From assembly GCA_026545225.1 (NCBI GenBank), contig CM048845.1:62352533-62416532 (forward strand): a DNA stretch of 64,000 bases. The letters run 5' to 3'. This DNA comes from Cornus controversa. Lineage: Eukaryota > Streptophyta > Magnoliopsida > Cornales > Cornaceae. The notes below the pieces were generated by a model that did no database searches, was not told where the DNA came from, and worked only from the letters and a program-made list of their open reading frames with translations. A program made the translations under genes and the position numbers. Below are positions 33,887 to 45,901 of the stretch, one piece after another. Within the stretch, counting starts at the first letter, position 1. Every line of letters starts with the position of its first letter.

Positions 33887-36363
33887 TACGTCGTTCCTCA
33901 ACGGAGTAATGTGTTCACCAAATAAGGGATTGAATGGTGAATCCCAGTCCGGATTTGCAAAAGTGGGGGATGCCTTATAATCTTCGCCGTCAATCCATGA
34001 AGAAAGATAATCAGATGAAATTTCACCTCCCTACATCATTAAGTAATCATTAGGATATATCTATAATCTAAAGACATAAAGTTAATATATTACTCATAGA
34101 TCATTCAAATAATGTGGTGGATTTCATAGAGTTGTCACAGAACATACATTATTTAATATATAGGAGGGGGTTGCTTTGCTACCAGTGCCACCTTGTTATA
34201 TGCATGATTGTAATGATAACTCTATATTAGAGATTAATACCTGACGTTGTCATTTAGCAGCATTTGTCCTCTTTTCAATAATAGATTTTATCCTATGAAA
34301 GGGACCTTTACATCTATCTTTAGTCCTTATTCCCCTAGAATTTATTTCAGTACTATTTTTTACATTGTCGAGGACATTTACAGTAGGAGATGGTCGACTA
34401 GTTGTTGCTTTATCGGTGAAACTTTGAATTCTACATTCTTGACCAATCTTTTCCCACATCATCGCATTTAGTAATAAATCATTAAAAGCTCCATCGTTCT
34501 TCGATGCAATGGAAGATATTTCAGTCAGAAGCCTACAGAGGATTCTGTACCGTCGCCTTACTTTATGTTTGGGATCCTTTATAACATCACTAGCAATAAT
34601 TTGGTCGATGGTCCCCTCTCTAGCATTTATACTCCTTCTTTTTAATAAATATCGAGAAGGCAGTTCAGTGAGTAAAATTCATCTTTCATGACTTTTAAAC
34701 AATGGCAGCACAGAATACCCATCATTTCAAACTTTTCACAAGAACAACTTAATTGGTTGTCCTTTGACTTTGTAACTTAGCGTTAATTTTTTTTCCATTC
34801 CGGACTGCTGTATAAACAAGCAGACCATTATTGTCTATTTCTTTATTTTTGATATTAGTGCTGACACAAGCTACTAAGAATTCTTCTTGGAGCATCTGAA
34901 ATATCCTCTTTGTATACGTGTCTCCTGCTTGAACTAACATGTCAGAAGGTGTTGAAATTATAGGTAGTTTGTTGAGAAAAGCATACTCAGCTTGAGTCTC
35001 CTTGTAACGCTTGTCGTACAACAGCCTATCAAAGTGCTTGAAGAGTTCTGGAAGTGTGAGTTGTTTGGCTATGTAAGCCTTCAAACTAGCATTTATGATT
35101 TCACTCAACTGCGTTCCACGCATCTTCCCCATCCAAGATTGTTTAATGTATGACCTGGCCCATCTATGTCTCAAATCAAACAAGGTAGATAGCCATTTGT
35201 TACCAACAACATTAAACTTCTGTTCAATTTCTTTCCATTTCTCTAAAAATTCTTCTTGCTCTTCAATGCAGAACATTAATGTGGATATAACACTTTTAAT
35301 GTCTCCTTCCTTTTTACACACTTGGCCAAGATGCTTTTGTGCAGTTTGCATTAAGTGCCACGTACAAAGATGATGAGCAGTATTGGGCATGATAGGCATT
35401 AACGCCTTTGTCATTGCAGTGTCCTGGTCAGCCAGAATTGTCTTAGGGGCTGGACAACCCATTACTTTCAAGAAGCTATCAAACAACTATGCAAATGATT
35501 CTGCCGTCTCATCGTACATCAGAGCTACTCCAAATAGTGCAATCTCCCAGTGATGGTTCAGACCAACAAACAAAGCAAAAGGCCGGTTGCCATGGGTTAG
35601 TTTGTACATTGTGCCGAATGTTACATCTCCGAAATGCCCATAGTCAATTATCATTCTCAGGTCTGCCCAAAATATATTCGTAATCATTGCTTCATTATCC
35701 AGTTGAACTACATACAAGAATGACGGATCTTCACAACACTTGGTCTAAAAATAATTCAACAGCCAAGCCTTATTTCCAAATTCAAGATTGCCTTGTCTTC
35801 TGGTCCTTATATAATTTTGCACATCAAGCTTAGTATACCCTACTGATGGTCTCCCACCAGCTTGCATTCCCATTAGCTCAAAAGTATTGAGAACAGTGAC
35901 TCCTGAATTGACAGCGAACTCCACATCAAGGGCTTGGCTATCCATAATTTTTCGCTATGACCGTATCATGTGGGTGCATTGTTCAGTTATCAAGGGGTGG
36001 TTGTGAGCCTCTACAAAATTAGAAACAATATACTTCTCAGAATTGCTCTTATAATGAATGACCATGCACACACCGCAGCCAGTTCGTGTTTCTGCCCTGG
36101 GAGTCTTTGTCCTTCCCCTTCCTACCCTCCTTGGCACAGACAAACAATCTAGATTTAATTTTACTGTCAATTTTTCTTTTGTTTTCGTACTCTTTTCGGA
36201 TACTGAATTCGACTCTACCCCCGTATGCATTGTAAAAATCATACGCATCTGCCTCGGATTCAAAACATATATTTGCCATTGGTTTAAATTCAATTTGTTG
36301 GCTCTCGACAACTGTCGATGGTATGTCTTTGACATTAATTAAACTAGCTTCAATCTCATACAA
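33887..36363 (-). pseudogene. FAR1/FHY3-type MULE transposase gene, broken
   Basis: Minus strand in order: an N-terminus with the FAR1 DNA-binding domain (FESEADAYDFYNAYGGRVEFSIR, then RTGCGVCMVIH and VEAHNHPL; 36363-35955); a linker (35945-35745); the MULE transposase core (WADLRMIIDYGHFGDVTFGT, HWEIALFGVALM, PKTILADQDTAMTKAL, HHLCTWHL; 35717-35330), including the D positions of the DDE-type fold; a C-terminal helical part; a SWIM zinc finger (CSCEKFEMMGILCCH, about 34755-34710); a basic tail (RIKSIIEK, 34270); and a last exon, 34031-33887, with good splice sites. A frameshift near 36110 and TAG stops near 35953, 35746 and 35488 disable it. In live elements this protein cuts and moves the MULE; domesticated relatives are light-signalling factors. 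Confidence 0.85.
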
Positions 36364-36439
36364 TTAAGTAACAAGCCTGGGTCATCAACCAATAAAATCA
36401 CGATGGTTGAGTTAATTTGTAAATCTTAAATGGATTTTA

Positions 36440-38369
36440 TGCCATAAATGTGTGTGTGAAAAAGGTGTAAAGATGGTATAGGAAAGTGCGAGAGTAGATG
36501 TATATCGATCTATATATTTGTGTCAGGAGAAACAATTTAAATAAGAGAAATGGAAAAGGTAAAATGTGTTTCTGGCTGTGGAAATGAAAATGTAAGGAAA
36601 ATGTGTCTGGACAACAATGAACAAAAAGCCGAACAAGTGCAGCCAGTGAAGACTTGTGGCGTGAGAAAATTAAATGTGCAACAAAAGTCAGAATTTTGCA
36701 ATCCATTTACGACTATTTGTGACTTTAGTTAAAGAGGCATGTGTATGAAATGTATATATATATGTACCAAGTACAAGAACAAAATTCATCCAAACATCTT
36801 GAAATGAAGAATTGAGAAATAAATATTATAACTCTTTTGAGTTTGAAGGTTTTGCTTCGTTATTATCTTAGTGTGAGATTTTATCTTTTGGCTTCCGCTT
36901 TGTCAATTGGCATAAATGATGGCAAATGATAATTTTGGCAGTAATTGCTTTGTCGACAATTATTGCAAAATGCAGGCCCTTAAAACAGTCATTGAATCTC
37001 AAAAACAACGATTTGATCAATGGTATGGATAGATTGAACGCATATTGTGGGAGATGTAATAGGCAATTATTGGTCTTAGAATTAGTGGCAACCAGAATTG
37101 TGAACCGGTTTGGGTTCATGCCGGAGATGTTCAATGTGGCCAACTAAATATGGGTAACCTTCTTGTAGCTCCATGTGAGTATTTCAATAATGAGGAGTTT
37201 AGAGGATTTGGAATGAATCGACGTGATCGAGCTAGGCCCAACTGAAATCGAAGAGATCCAGACACTCGTGATTTTCGGATGAAAATCGATTTGCCCAGTT
37301 TCAATGGACATTTTCTAAACTGACTTAATGATGTAGAGAATTTTTTTGAGTATATAAATTTACCCAAGGACAAGTAGGTTAAGCTTGTACAATACAAGGC
37401 ACAAGCTTAAGGGAGGTGTTTCTGCTTAGTGGGAACATACACAAAGAAACCAAAGATGGCAGGGAAGCAACCTATCCGAACGTGGCATAAGATGAATAAA
37501 GTTTTTGATGGCTGATTCCTACCACCAGATTAAGAACATAAGTATCAAAAGTACCAAAAATATAGGCAAAAGTCTCGTTTTGTTAGTGACTATACAAAGG
37601 AGTTCTATATATTGAATAAATGCAATAATCTCTCAGAGACAAAAAGCCAGCAAGTGGTGAGATATATTGGAGAATTATTGGTGGCGGTCAAAAATCAAAT
37701 TAAGATGCCTATGGGAGAAGAACCACCCAAAGCTTCTAAAGTATAGGGGCGGCCTTTTCTTATTGTCGCTAAGGCACAGTTCACGGAAGCAATGAAAGAT
37801 TCAGCTAAGGTTATAATGCTTATTGTTACGAGTGAAGAGGCTAAAGAAGAGACACTCATTCCTGTTACATTGCAACCATTTTTGGAAGAATTTCAGGATT
37901 TGACCCCATATGGTTTACCACCAATGCAAGATATTCAACATCACAAAAATATGGTGCTCAAAGCGAGTTTACCAAATTTGCAACATTATTGTACAAGTCC
38001 ATGCGAAAATGAAGAGTTACTAAGGTAAATTAATGAACTGGCTCCTATACCACGTTCAATGATATGTTGGATAAGGTGGTTGGTTTAAAAATATTTTTGA
38101 AGATTGAATTGAGCAATTATCATCAGATTCATATTAGCCCTAGAGACGTGTGGAAGACGTCTTTCAATACAAAAGAGGGACATCTTTATGTTGTTGATAT
38201 TCCTCAGACATGTCTATTTTTCCTACCTTTAATGTTGCTGATTTATTTGAGTATCATCCACTAGATGAACCAGTTTATTCGTAATCAAACTCGATCAAAC
38301 TTGAGGACGAATTTTTCTGAAGTGGAGGGGTTTGATATAGGACAATAGTAGCTTAAAATATATAATATA

Positions 38370-38408
<39 letters not shown>

Positions 38409-38640
38409 TGGTATTAATTAAGATGAGATATGTGGGGTCTTCAACTATAAATGTGGAAGAAAGAAATGAAATGGAGTCGGGTGTGTATCATATATATAGC
38501 TATATTTGTGTGTATGTGAGAAAAAGGTGTAAAGATGGCATAAGAAAGTGAGAGTAAGAAGTGAGAGTAAATGTATATCTACATGTGTGTGTCAGGAGCA
38601 ACAATTTAAATTAGAGAAATGGACAAGGTAAAATGTGTCA
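36440..38640 (+). mobile_element. Internally deleted Ty3/gypsy relic
   Basis: A gag N-terminal block (ALKTVIESQKQRFDQWYG, about 36975), a gag core (MKIDLPSFNGHFLN ... IRTWHKMNKVF, 37278-37500, and a VSDYTKEFYILNKCNN segment) are followed by an RT fragment (GLPPMQDIQHH, 37914; FLKIELSNYHQIHISPRDVW, 38095) that jumps to the element's tail (FNVADLFEYH, about 38232). A GTGGAGGGG polypurine tract precedes TTTGATATAGG at about 38331, the start of the 3' LTR. A 120-bp stretch at 36450-36572 repeats at 38500-38640 and represents the two LTRs, both truncated. Protease, most of RT, RNase H and integrase are gone. Confidence 0.7.
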
Positions 38641-38657
38641 TCTTAAAATAGTAGCTT

Positions 38658-38659
<2 letters not shown>

Positions 38660-38704
<45 letters not shown>

Positions 38705-38765
38705 TAGCGTATTGCTCGTGCTTACGACATTATAAAAAAATTATTGGACTGAAATTGAAATTGAT
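38660..38765 (+). repeat. Repeat end: (TA)n followed by CACACACTAGCGTATTGCTC
   Basis: After a (TA)n tract the words CACACACTAGCGTATTGCTCG and a TTATAAAAAAATTATTGGACT-like stretch also occur, reverse-complemented, at about 61735-61665. The layout resembles one end of a dispersed non-autonomous element, perhaps a Helitron. The boundary at the (TA)n tract is imprecise. Confidence 0.5.
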
Positions 38766-39353
38766 TTCATATAATCAACATGTCAATAAACAAATGTTTA
38801 CAAAACATCATTGACCACAATAGGATAATGGTAGGCATGGTATAAAAGAGAGAGATTAATCCCTAAAATATTCTTAATTACTTTTTTCTTAAGATTGAAG
38901 TTGCCACCTCTGCAGTTCAAAAATAATACAAATTTTTACACCTTATCCTTTCAGAGCACCAACATTTCTCTCTCTTTTTATTTTCTTTTTCATCTTCTCT
39001 CTCCTCTCAATTTTTATAATAAAACGTATCTCACCTTGTGATTTGTTTGTTTTCTTTAATAACAACATTTTTATAATTTAACTTCCCAAAAAAGAATTAA
39101 GAAAAAATAAATGAAAAGGAATAAAGTGTTGTCTGATTTTTGTGGTTGACTGCGTTTTACCACCATTATTGGTTTTTGTGTCGGTCACACAACAATGAGT
39201 ATATAGTGAGATATATATGCACTAAACAATTAATAAACTGATGAGTATATAGTGATATATATACACACTAAACAATTAAAACAATGAGTTGTATGAGACA
39301 ACAATGATATGTATGAGACAACAAAAGGTACTTCGCTTCTCAAGAAATAATTT
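38766..39353. other. Non-coding
   Basis: AT-rich, no gene. The phrase ATGAGTATATAGTGA(G)ATATATA recurs at 39195 and 39241, a local duplication of about 46 bp. Confidence 0.5.
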
Positions 39354-39605
39354 TGGGTAAATACCATTTACAACCCCTCAGTTTAGGCTATATCCCCACT
39401 AGACCCCCTCTTGTTTCAATAATCCTGACTAAACCCCCTCAAATTTGGGTTCACGTATCGATTTGCCCCCTCTGGTAGTGTGACGTCAACAACAAATGAA
39501 ATCAGCACCAAAAAAGTGTATGAATGGTCTATTTTACCCTTCTCATGCATAAAATGACATATAACCTCATTAAGCAATTCTCAATTATGAAAATATCCTT
39601 AACTT
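39354..39605 (+). repeat. MULE-type terminal sequence
   Basis: TTTGGGTAAATACCATTTAC followed by alternating CCCCTC/CCCCAC and T-rich words is characteristic of the terminal regions of plant Mutator-like and related DNA transposons. No inverted partner was found in the window, so this may be a truncated end. The following 39605-40482 has a (TA)-rich tract and no convincing gene; a minus-strand 87-aa frame at 40115-39852 has no recognisable domain. Confidence 0.4.
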
Positions 39606-40482
39606 ATAAAACAAATGTACATAAATGCTCCCATCACTTTTATTATATATATATACACTACACACTCTCTCTTTCTCTCTCTATGGTATAATATCTATAC
39701 AATACGTTATATATTATTATATATTATATATATATATATATTAGATATTATATATTCTTTTATTATATTATATAATATATTTATTTATTCTTATATTATA
39801 TTATATATATATTTATATATTATATTTACAGATATATTTAAAACTTTACTGTTAAACCTTCATCATCATTGAGCACATCCATGTCCACCATAGTCGAAGC
39901 TTCAAATTGGTTTCCATGGCCAACACACAAACCCATACACCAGAAGCTAAGATCTCACTTTCTCTCTCTAGGAATAAATCATTTATGATATTGATTGGTT
40001 CAAAGATCTGGTGACAGAAGGAGACTGCAGATTGATCAACTGAGAGAGATTCCTTAGCTGTGAACAATGTGTTCTGCCTGCGACAACACATGTAACCCAT
40101 CTCCGCCGCCTCCATCTAATCCTCTGTCGTCGCCACTGACAGGCCCTTGAATTAAGTTATCAATTGCTCTTGTTCACCTAAAATAAAATGACCCAAACAA
40201 TTCCTAATAAGCCTCTCTACACCCCCAAAAATCCAGAAAAGTAAACTGACACATCCATGATCCAAATAACAACCACCCACATGCCAAAGATACCCCTGAA
40301 TTAACCACTAATTCGCTCAACAACAACAATACACCAAAAAAACCGGTCAGTTACATTGCCAAAAAAAGTGTCTTAATTATCTTAACATCACTAAGAAGAA
40401 TAATAGACACACACAACACTCAACGACAGTTGTAATTCATTAATTAAAAAGATGAGAGCAGAGAATTCACTTGCTGAGAGAT

Positions 40483-40902
40483 TGTAGGTATAGAAATTTG
40501 TTGAGCTGGTTACTGCCAAACAATTCAATGAACACACCCAAAAGTAATGAATACAACATTTTCAAAGAAAGAGAAAAGATATTGCGAGAGGTGGATTCGA
40601 GGATCCCTTTCATTCATAATTTCATGAATATTTATACAAGTTGGAATTCAAATTCTTTTAGGACTTGAATTCCCTTATTTATAGCTAACTTTTCTCTTAA
40701 GGAGTTTGGATTCCTTTTCGAGTTGTAGGTCTGTATTTGATTTGGGCTTTTCGGCCTTGGGACGGGGTGACTTGGCCCTTTGTAACTATTGACCCAGCCT
40801 TTTTGGTCTTTCTGCTGATACATTGGCTCAAGTCGACGTGGGTCTGGTTTATTTTCTGTACCAGTTCAGCCCATTGGGCCGAGTGATAATTTCACCCCTA
40901 CA
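40483..40902 (-). repeat. Tat element 3' LTR (420 bp)
   Basis: It aligns with 45478-45896 along its length with scattered substitutions (roughly 8 percent by eye). On the minus strand it begins TGTAGGGGTGAAATTATC. The adjoining internal sequence AAAGGAATTGTGGGTAATG is a plausible polypurine tract. Confidence 0.88.
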
Positions 40903-41140
40903 CATTACCCACAATTCCTTTCAGTTATGAAATTCATCATAATGGAGGGAATTTGTTTGGGTTCTATCATGATTTCTTTATTTGTGTCAAGGTTCCTCAT
41001 TTGTTTCCGCATAGCACATAAGTATCTTCTTCATGTTTCCTCTTTGCATTTTGTTATCATACTTGTCATTTTTCAGCCACAAATCTTCTGCAATTGCCTA
41101 ACCTTCTTCCCAGATTCATTTTCCTTGACTTTCTTCTGAG

Positions 41141-42758
41141 AATGTCTTCTAGTGATAGTGATCGTACTTTTTCTGACAATCCAGAAATTGCCATGTCCAA
41201 TTCCTCTCACCCAGTTACGGAGACTATTTCTTCTGCTGGGGTGCTGGAGAAATGGTCACATCTAATTAGGGTGTGGTTGTTGCTTTGGTGACAAGGCAGT
41301 TGGTTGACCTTGATAGGGTCAAAAAAGACTGTAGAATTCCTAGTGAGGTCACCATAGAGGGTTACCCCTTGGACTTTGATTATCGTACCAGTGAAGGAGT
41401 TAAGGATGGAAAAGTCCTTTTATCTGTTTCCCATATGAAAAACTTCAAATTTTCCCTTTATCCTCTTTTCATCTATCCTCTATACAAACTGAAGCTTGCG
41501 CCGCTCCACTTAAACCCTAATTTTTTTTGAATTATTTTTTGCTTGCTCTCCTTGAATCGCCTTCACAAGCTCAATTTGAACCTAAACGATCTTCTATTCT
41601 GCTATTCTCTTCATCGGGTCAGATCAGAAGAAAATCATTACCATCTGTTCCCCGTTAGTAAAAACAAAAAATTATGTTACGATACTCCCACTTCTAACAA
41701 GTTGTGGAAAAAAAATTGGTTCTTGTGAAGGGGCCCTACAATGTCAGAGCAGCCCAAAAATTCCCTATCCCTCTTGCTTTTGACAATGCTGTGATTCCAC
41801 AGTTTTCTATTTCTGGCAAGTTTTCAGGATGGAATTGTCGGAACCCAAAACTAGGTGGGGTTCTTTTGGTTCTGCGAATGGGAGGACTGTGGAATGGAAT
41901 AAAGGCAAATCCGTTGTTCCTTATTCGCCTTAGAAAAGGGTCTCTTCTGGTGCTGCTTTGGTTTCCAAGCACCAGAAGTTGATGACGAGTGCCATGAAGG
42001 GCCATGGTTCTTTTGCTCTAACCTTACCTAGTGTTTCAGTGACATAACTGATGAGCCATTCGTCGACTCTTCTGATCAATAGATTCCAGACTTGAAGAAG
42101 TGTGATGGTTCTTCTTTGATGGTGGGGGATTGTGATGCCCTTGATCGTGAAGTGATGGGGCCTCTTACCTGTAGGATTAGGTTTCCCAGGGATAAACTCT
42201 ACCAATAAGAAGCCAATAGAGATGAGCTTCTTGCCAATGCACCTCTTCATGCCATCAAGGTTTGTCCCATCCCATTCTTCATTTGTTTATCCTTTCTGAT
42301 ATCTCCATCTTTAATTTCATCTATTTTCTATGGTATAGGGTGCATACATGACCATCTCCCTTTGCAAGGCTCTGGAGGTTAAACATCCGAACGAATGCAA
42401 GGCTGAAAGCCTTGAGGGGAAGGTGAAATACCTAACCAAGTCCATTGCTAAAAAGTAAAAGGTGATTGGTTATTTTAAATGGAGGGCATTAGAAGCTGAG
42501 GAGAAGGTTGCTGGGCTTGAGGCCATGCATCAAGTTTGCAAGGGTGGGCGCCTTGAGATGTATCAGAGATTCTTGAAAATCCCAGCCCTGAAGCTTACTG
42601 ATGGCTTTCGCTATACCTTTGAGCAAGGAGAAAAATCCAAAGTTGAATGGGACTATGCTGGTACGGATGAGTTTGATGCCAAAAAATCCATTGACTCATT
42701 CGGTGATTACAGCATTCCCCTTCTGGTGAAGCCGACCGCCAGTTCAAAATTTTTCTAA
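41141..42758 (+). pseudogene. Antisense ORF of the Tat element ('putative gypsy-type transposon' family)
   Basis: Plus-strand blocks: MSSSDSDRTFSDN at 41141; SEVTIEGYPLDFDYRTSEGV (41340); FKFSLYPLFIYPLYKLKLAP then HLNPN (41447-41515), the conserved core of this family; YSLHRVRSEENHY (41609) and LWKKNWFLVKGPYN, FPIPLAFD (41701-41790); then a coiled coil and RFLKIPALKLTDGFRYTFEQG (42555) near the C-terminus. Several stops and frame changes separate them. The ORF is transcribed opposite to gag-pol in Tat elements. Its function is not established. The call rests on recognition of the core motif and position. Confidence 0.7.
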
Positions 42759-43309
42759 AGAGTTCAAGCTATGTTCCCTATTCTACTGCCATTCCTTTAA
42801 CTGCCCCTTCTGCCTCTCTAGTTGCTACCCCAGCTGCCCCCACTTCTGTTGATCAAACTCCTACAGAGGTGCCGCCCCCAGCTAAATAAGTCACTCTAAT
42901 TGTGGATTCTTTTGATTAGGAATTCAGCAAAGAAGATGAGGCGACTCCTCAGAGTTGATTTCTTCGTTCTGTTTTGTTTTTTTTTTTTTGTAATGCTCAG
43001 AGTGAGATTTTTCTTCAAGGGTAGACTTGTGCCCTTCATTTTGTAATGAACATTTTTTTTAGTAATACAAGTTTTTGCTTTAAGTCTTAAGATACAAATT
43101 GACACCTCTGCCTCTGACAAATGCTTGTGTTGACAATTGCTTTAACTAGATGGGTTTGATTTCCTCCCTTAGATTGGGAAGATCTTTTTTTTTCTTTTTA
43201 CCATAGTGATGTTAGCGATCAGCAATTGGTTGTTTAACAAACTCAGCAGGGGACAAACTCAAATGATCAGCATGCGACGTTGTTCTCTTTTGTGGCAGAC
43301 TGCCCTGAA
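42759..43309. other. Untranslated part of the Tat element
   Basis: Pro/Ala-coding text up to about 42885 may be the antisense ORF's tail. After this come T-rich tracts with no gene. Confidence 0.45.
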
Positions 43310-44065
43310 TGGGCCCATAGCCTTTCGGTCGTTCAGGTCTAAGCTTGATTTGGGCCAAAGGCCTTTTTCTATTTTAAGCGATCAGTCGTTCAGACCTTAA
43401 CTTTAATAAGCAACCGATCGTTTAGACCTTAGCTTGATTTGGGCTTATAACCTCTCTTTTTTAAGCAATCGATCGTTTAGACCTTAGCTTCAATAAGCGA
43501 TCGGCCGTTTAAGACCTTAGCTTGATTTGGGCCTATGGTTTCTTTTTATTAAGAATTCGATCATTTGGACCTTAGCTTCAATAAGCAATCGGTCATTTAA
43601 GACCTTAGCTTCAATAAGCGATCGATCGTTTAAGACCTTAGCTTGATTTAGGCATATGGCCTCTTTTTATTAAGCGGTCGGTTGTTTAGACCTTAGCTTT
43701 AATAAGCAATCAGTCGTTTATGACCTTAGCTTCAATAAGTGATTGGTTGTTTAAGACCTTAACTTTAATAAACGATTGGTTGTTTAAGACATTAGCTTGA
43801 TTTGGGCCTATGGCCTCTTTTTATTAAGCAATTGGTCGTTTAGACCTTAGCTTCAATAAGCGATCGGTCATTTAAGACCTTAGCTTCAATAATCGATCGG
43901 TCGTTTAAGAGTTTAGCTTGATTTGGGCCTATGGCCTCTTTTTATTAAGTGGTCGGTCGTTTAGACCTTAGCTTTAATAAGCGATGGTTCGTTTAAGACC
44001 TTAGCTTGATTTGGGCCTATGGCCTCTTTTTATTAAATGGTCGATCGTTTAAGACCTTAGCATAA
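43310..44065 (+). repeat. Minisatellite in the Tat element
   Basis: Two unit types are interspersed: a roughly 34-bp unit (CTTAGCTTCAATAAGCGATC then GGTCGTTTAAGAC) and a longer unit of about 56 bp in which GATTTGGGCCTATGGCCTCT followed by TTTTATTAAGC is inserted. More than fifteen partial copies can be counted. Copies have diverged mainly at CG and TG positions. The array lies between integrase and the antisense ORF, where Tat elements commonly carry hypervariable tandem repeats. Confidence 0.9.
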
Positions 44066-44738
44066 TTTGGGAAAATTGATCACTCTTGCTGGTGTAAAAG
44101 CGGGTGTGGGCATGTTACGACGCATCTTCTTTCTACGTCGTACCATGTCCACGTCGTGCCTTTAAGGGCTTTTATTTCCTTTTTTATACGCTAGAAGACA
44201 AGGACTTTTATTCGACATGGGATTTTGTTCGTACATATTTTTATAATGACCAACTTAAAAATGGCTCTCATTAGATTTGGGGGCCATCATAAGGAAGGTG
44301 TATTCCATTCTAGTTGGGCTGAATTGCCCCTATTTAAATTTCAGACTTTCTTTATATTATAAATTTCCCATTATTCCTTGAAGAAAATTGGGAATTATTC
44401 TTGCAAAATATGTCATGGTAGCCTTAAAGACTAAAACACCCTTGAAATAAAGGCAAAAAGAGGGCAAGGCATTGTCGTTGTGTATTTTAAGCTTACATAG
44501 CGACCATGCCTTTCCACGACTGTAGGACTTCCATTCTACACTTTATTTAGTATAAAGTACGAAGTCCTTTGTTCAATGTGGGACCATATCCTCTCTCCTT
44601 TTGGCAGTGATGTACTTTTTTTTAAAGATATACTATTTATTGATTTCTTCCATATTTCTTTGAGAATCAAAAGATAGTCTATCAAAAAGGAAAAATGTAA
44701 TTTAAATATGCTGGAATTTACACATAATAACTTTTTAA

Positions 44739-45475
44739 ATGGGTTGCACTCCAGGGTTTGCAAATTGCTTCTGCATCGCTAACTTTGCAAAGTCTGTATG
44801 CGCCTTTCCCAATTACTTCAGTGGCTTCGTACGGGCCTTCCCACTTTGTTGTGAATTTCTAGAATTTTGTTCCTTTGTGTTGTCGATGACTCTTTGTAGC
44901 ACCCAATCCCTAAGACTGAATGCTTGATGTCTCACCTTTTTCTCATAGTTGTTCTTGACCATTCTTTGGTAGGAAACGAGTCTTATTTGGGTTGACTTTT
45001 TCTAGGAGGTCTAGATTTCATTCCAGCAACTGGTCATTCTGCCCCCTCTACAGTACCTTTGTTTGGATGGTTGGAGTTGACAGCTCGATTGGTATTTTCT
45101 CCTCAAACACGTACGCTAGACAGAACGGACTCTAGCCGGTCGGACGCCTTGGAGTTGTTCAATATGTCTAGAGAACTTTAGGTAGCTCTTTCAGCTACAT
45201 GCCCTTATGATCTTCTAGCTTCTTTCGGACGCACTCGAAGATGGTCCAATTAGTTATCTCTACTTGGCTGTTGCCCTATGGGTATGATCTGGCAGAGAAC
45301 TTCTAGTTAATCCTATACTTCTTGAAGAACTTATTTATCGGCTGGTTATCGAAGTTTGTGGCATTATCCATGATAATGGATTCTGGCAACCTAAACCGAT
45401 AGACGATATTGTTCCTAATTAAGTTCTTGACCTGAACATGAGTGATTGTCGCATATTTTTTTAGGTCAAGAACTT
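44739..45475 (-). pseudogene. Tat-lineage integrase C-terminal remnant
   Basis: The minus strand reads YATITHVQVKNLIRNNIVYR (near 45450-45390), PESIIMDNATNF, then SARSYPQGNSQVE and the C-terminal end (CKVSDAEAICKPWSATHLKS, about 44790-44745), which matches the Tat integrase end where the GAYRL and WNAEHLK words occur. Stops and frame changes are frequent. The missing start is at the joint with the 5' LTR. Confidence 0.8.
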
Positions 45476-45477
45476 AA

Positions 45478-45896
45478 TCAGGTACATAAAATTGTTCAAC
45501 TGGTTACTACCAAACAATTCAATGCACACACCCAAAAGTAATGAACACAACTTTTTCAGAGAAAGAGAAAAGATATTGCGAGAGGTGGATTCGAGGATCC
45601 CTTTTGTTCATAATTTCATGAATATTTATACAAGTTGGAATTCAAATCCTTTTAGGACTTGAATTCCCTTATTTACAGCTAACTTTTCTCCTAAGGAGTT
45701 TGGACTCCTTTTTAAGTTGTAGGTCTGCATTTAATTTAGGCTTTCCAACCCTGGGAAAGGGCGACTTGGCACTTTGTAACTATCGACCCAACCTTTTTGG
45801 GCTTTCTACTGATTCATGGGCTCAAGCCGATGCGGGCCTAGTCCATTTTCTGTACCAGTTCAGCCCATTGGACCGAGTGATAATTTTGCCCCTACA
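45478..45896 (-). repeat. Tat element 5' LTR
   Basis: Same sequence as 40483-40902. Its inner edge is directly fused to integrase; the first few LTR bases (TGT) are replaced and the normal primer-binding site is absent, so a deletion ends at or just inside the LTR. A 20-bp inverted repeat (45414-45433 against 45463-45482, one mismatch) lies at this joint. Confidence 0.8.
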
Positions 45897-45901
45897 GAGA
45901 T

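Larger units (their letters stand above)
40483..45896 (-). mobile_element. Non-autonomous Tat-lineage Ty3/gypsy element with antisense ORF
   Basis: LTRs at 40483-40902 and about 45478-45896 end in CCCCTACA, and the left one starts TGTAGG. The element is bracketed by identical 5-bp direct repeats GAGAT (40478-40482 and 45897-45901), a target duplication. Inside, a minus-strand integrase remnant (45475-44739) is followed toward the 3' end by a minisatellite (43310-44065) and an ORF on the opposite strand (41141-42758). Integrase, then tandem repeats, then an antisense ORF is the known Tat-lineage layout (Ogre, Grande, RIRE2 type). Primer site, gag, protease, RT and the start of integrase are deleted right up to the 5' LTR. 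Confidence 0.85.

Noticed and set aside
34247-34471. Plus-strand frames opposite the FAR1-type gene
   Set aside because: They are antisense to recognised exons on the minus strand.
39852-40115. Minus-strand frame of 87 aa as a gene
   Set aside because: No domain or splice structure was recognised and one end runs into TA-rich sequence.
43310-44065. CRISPR-like array
   Set aside because: The repeats have no unique spacers of constant length, the genome is plant nuclear, and the array lies inside a Tat retrotransposon as expected for its minisatellite.
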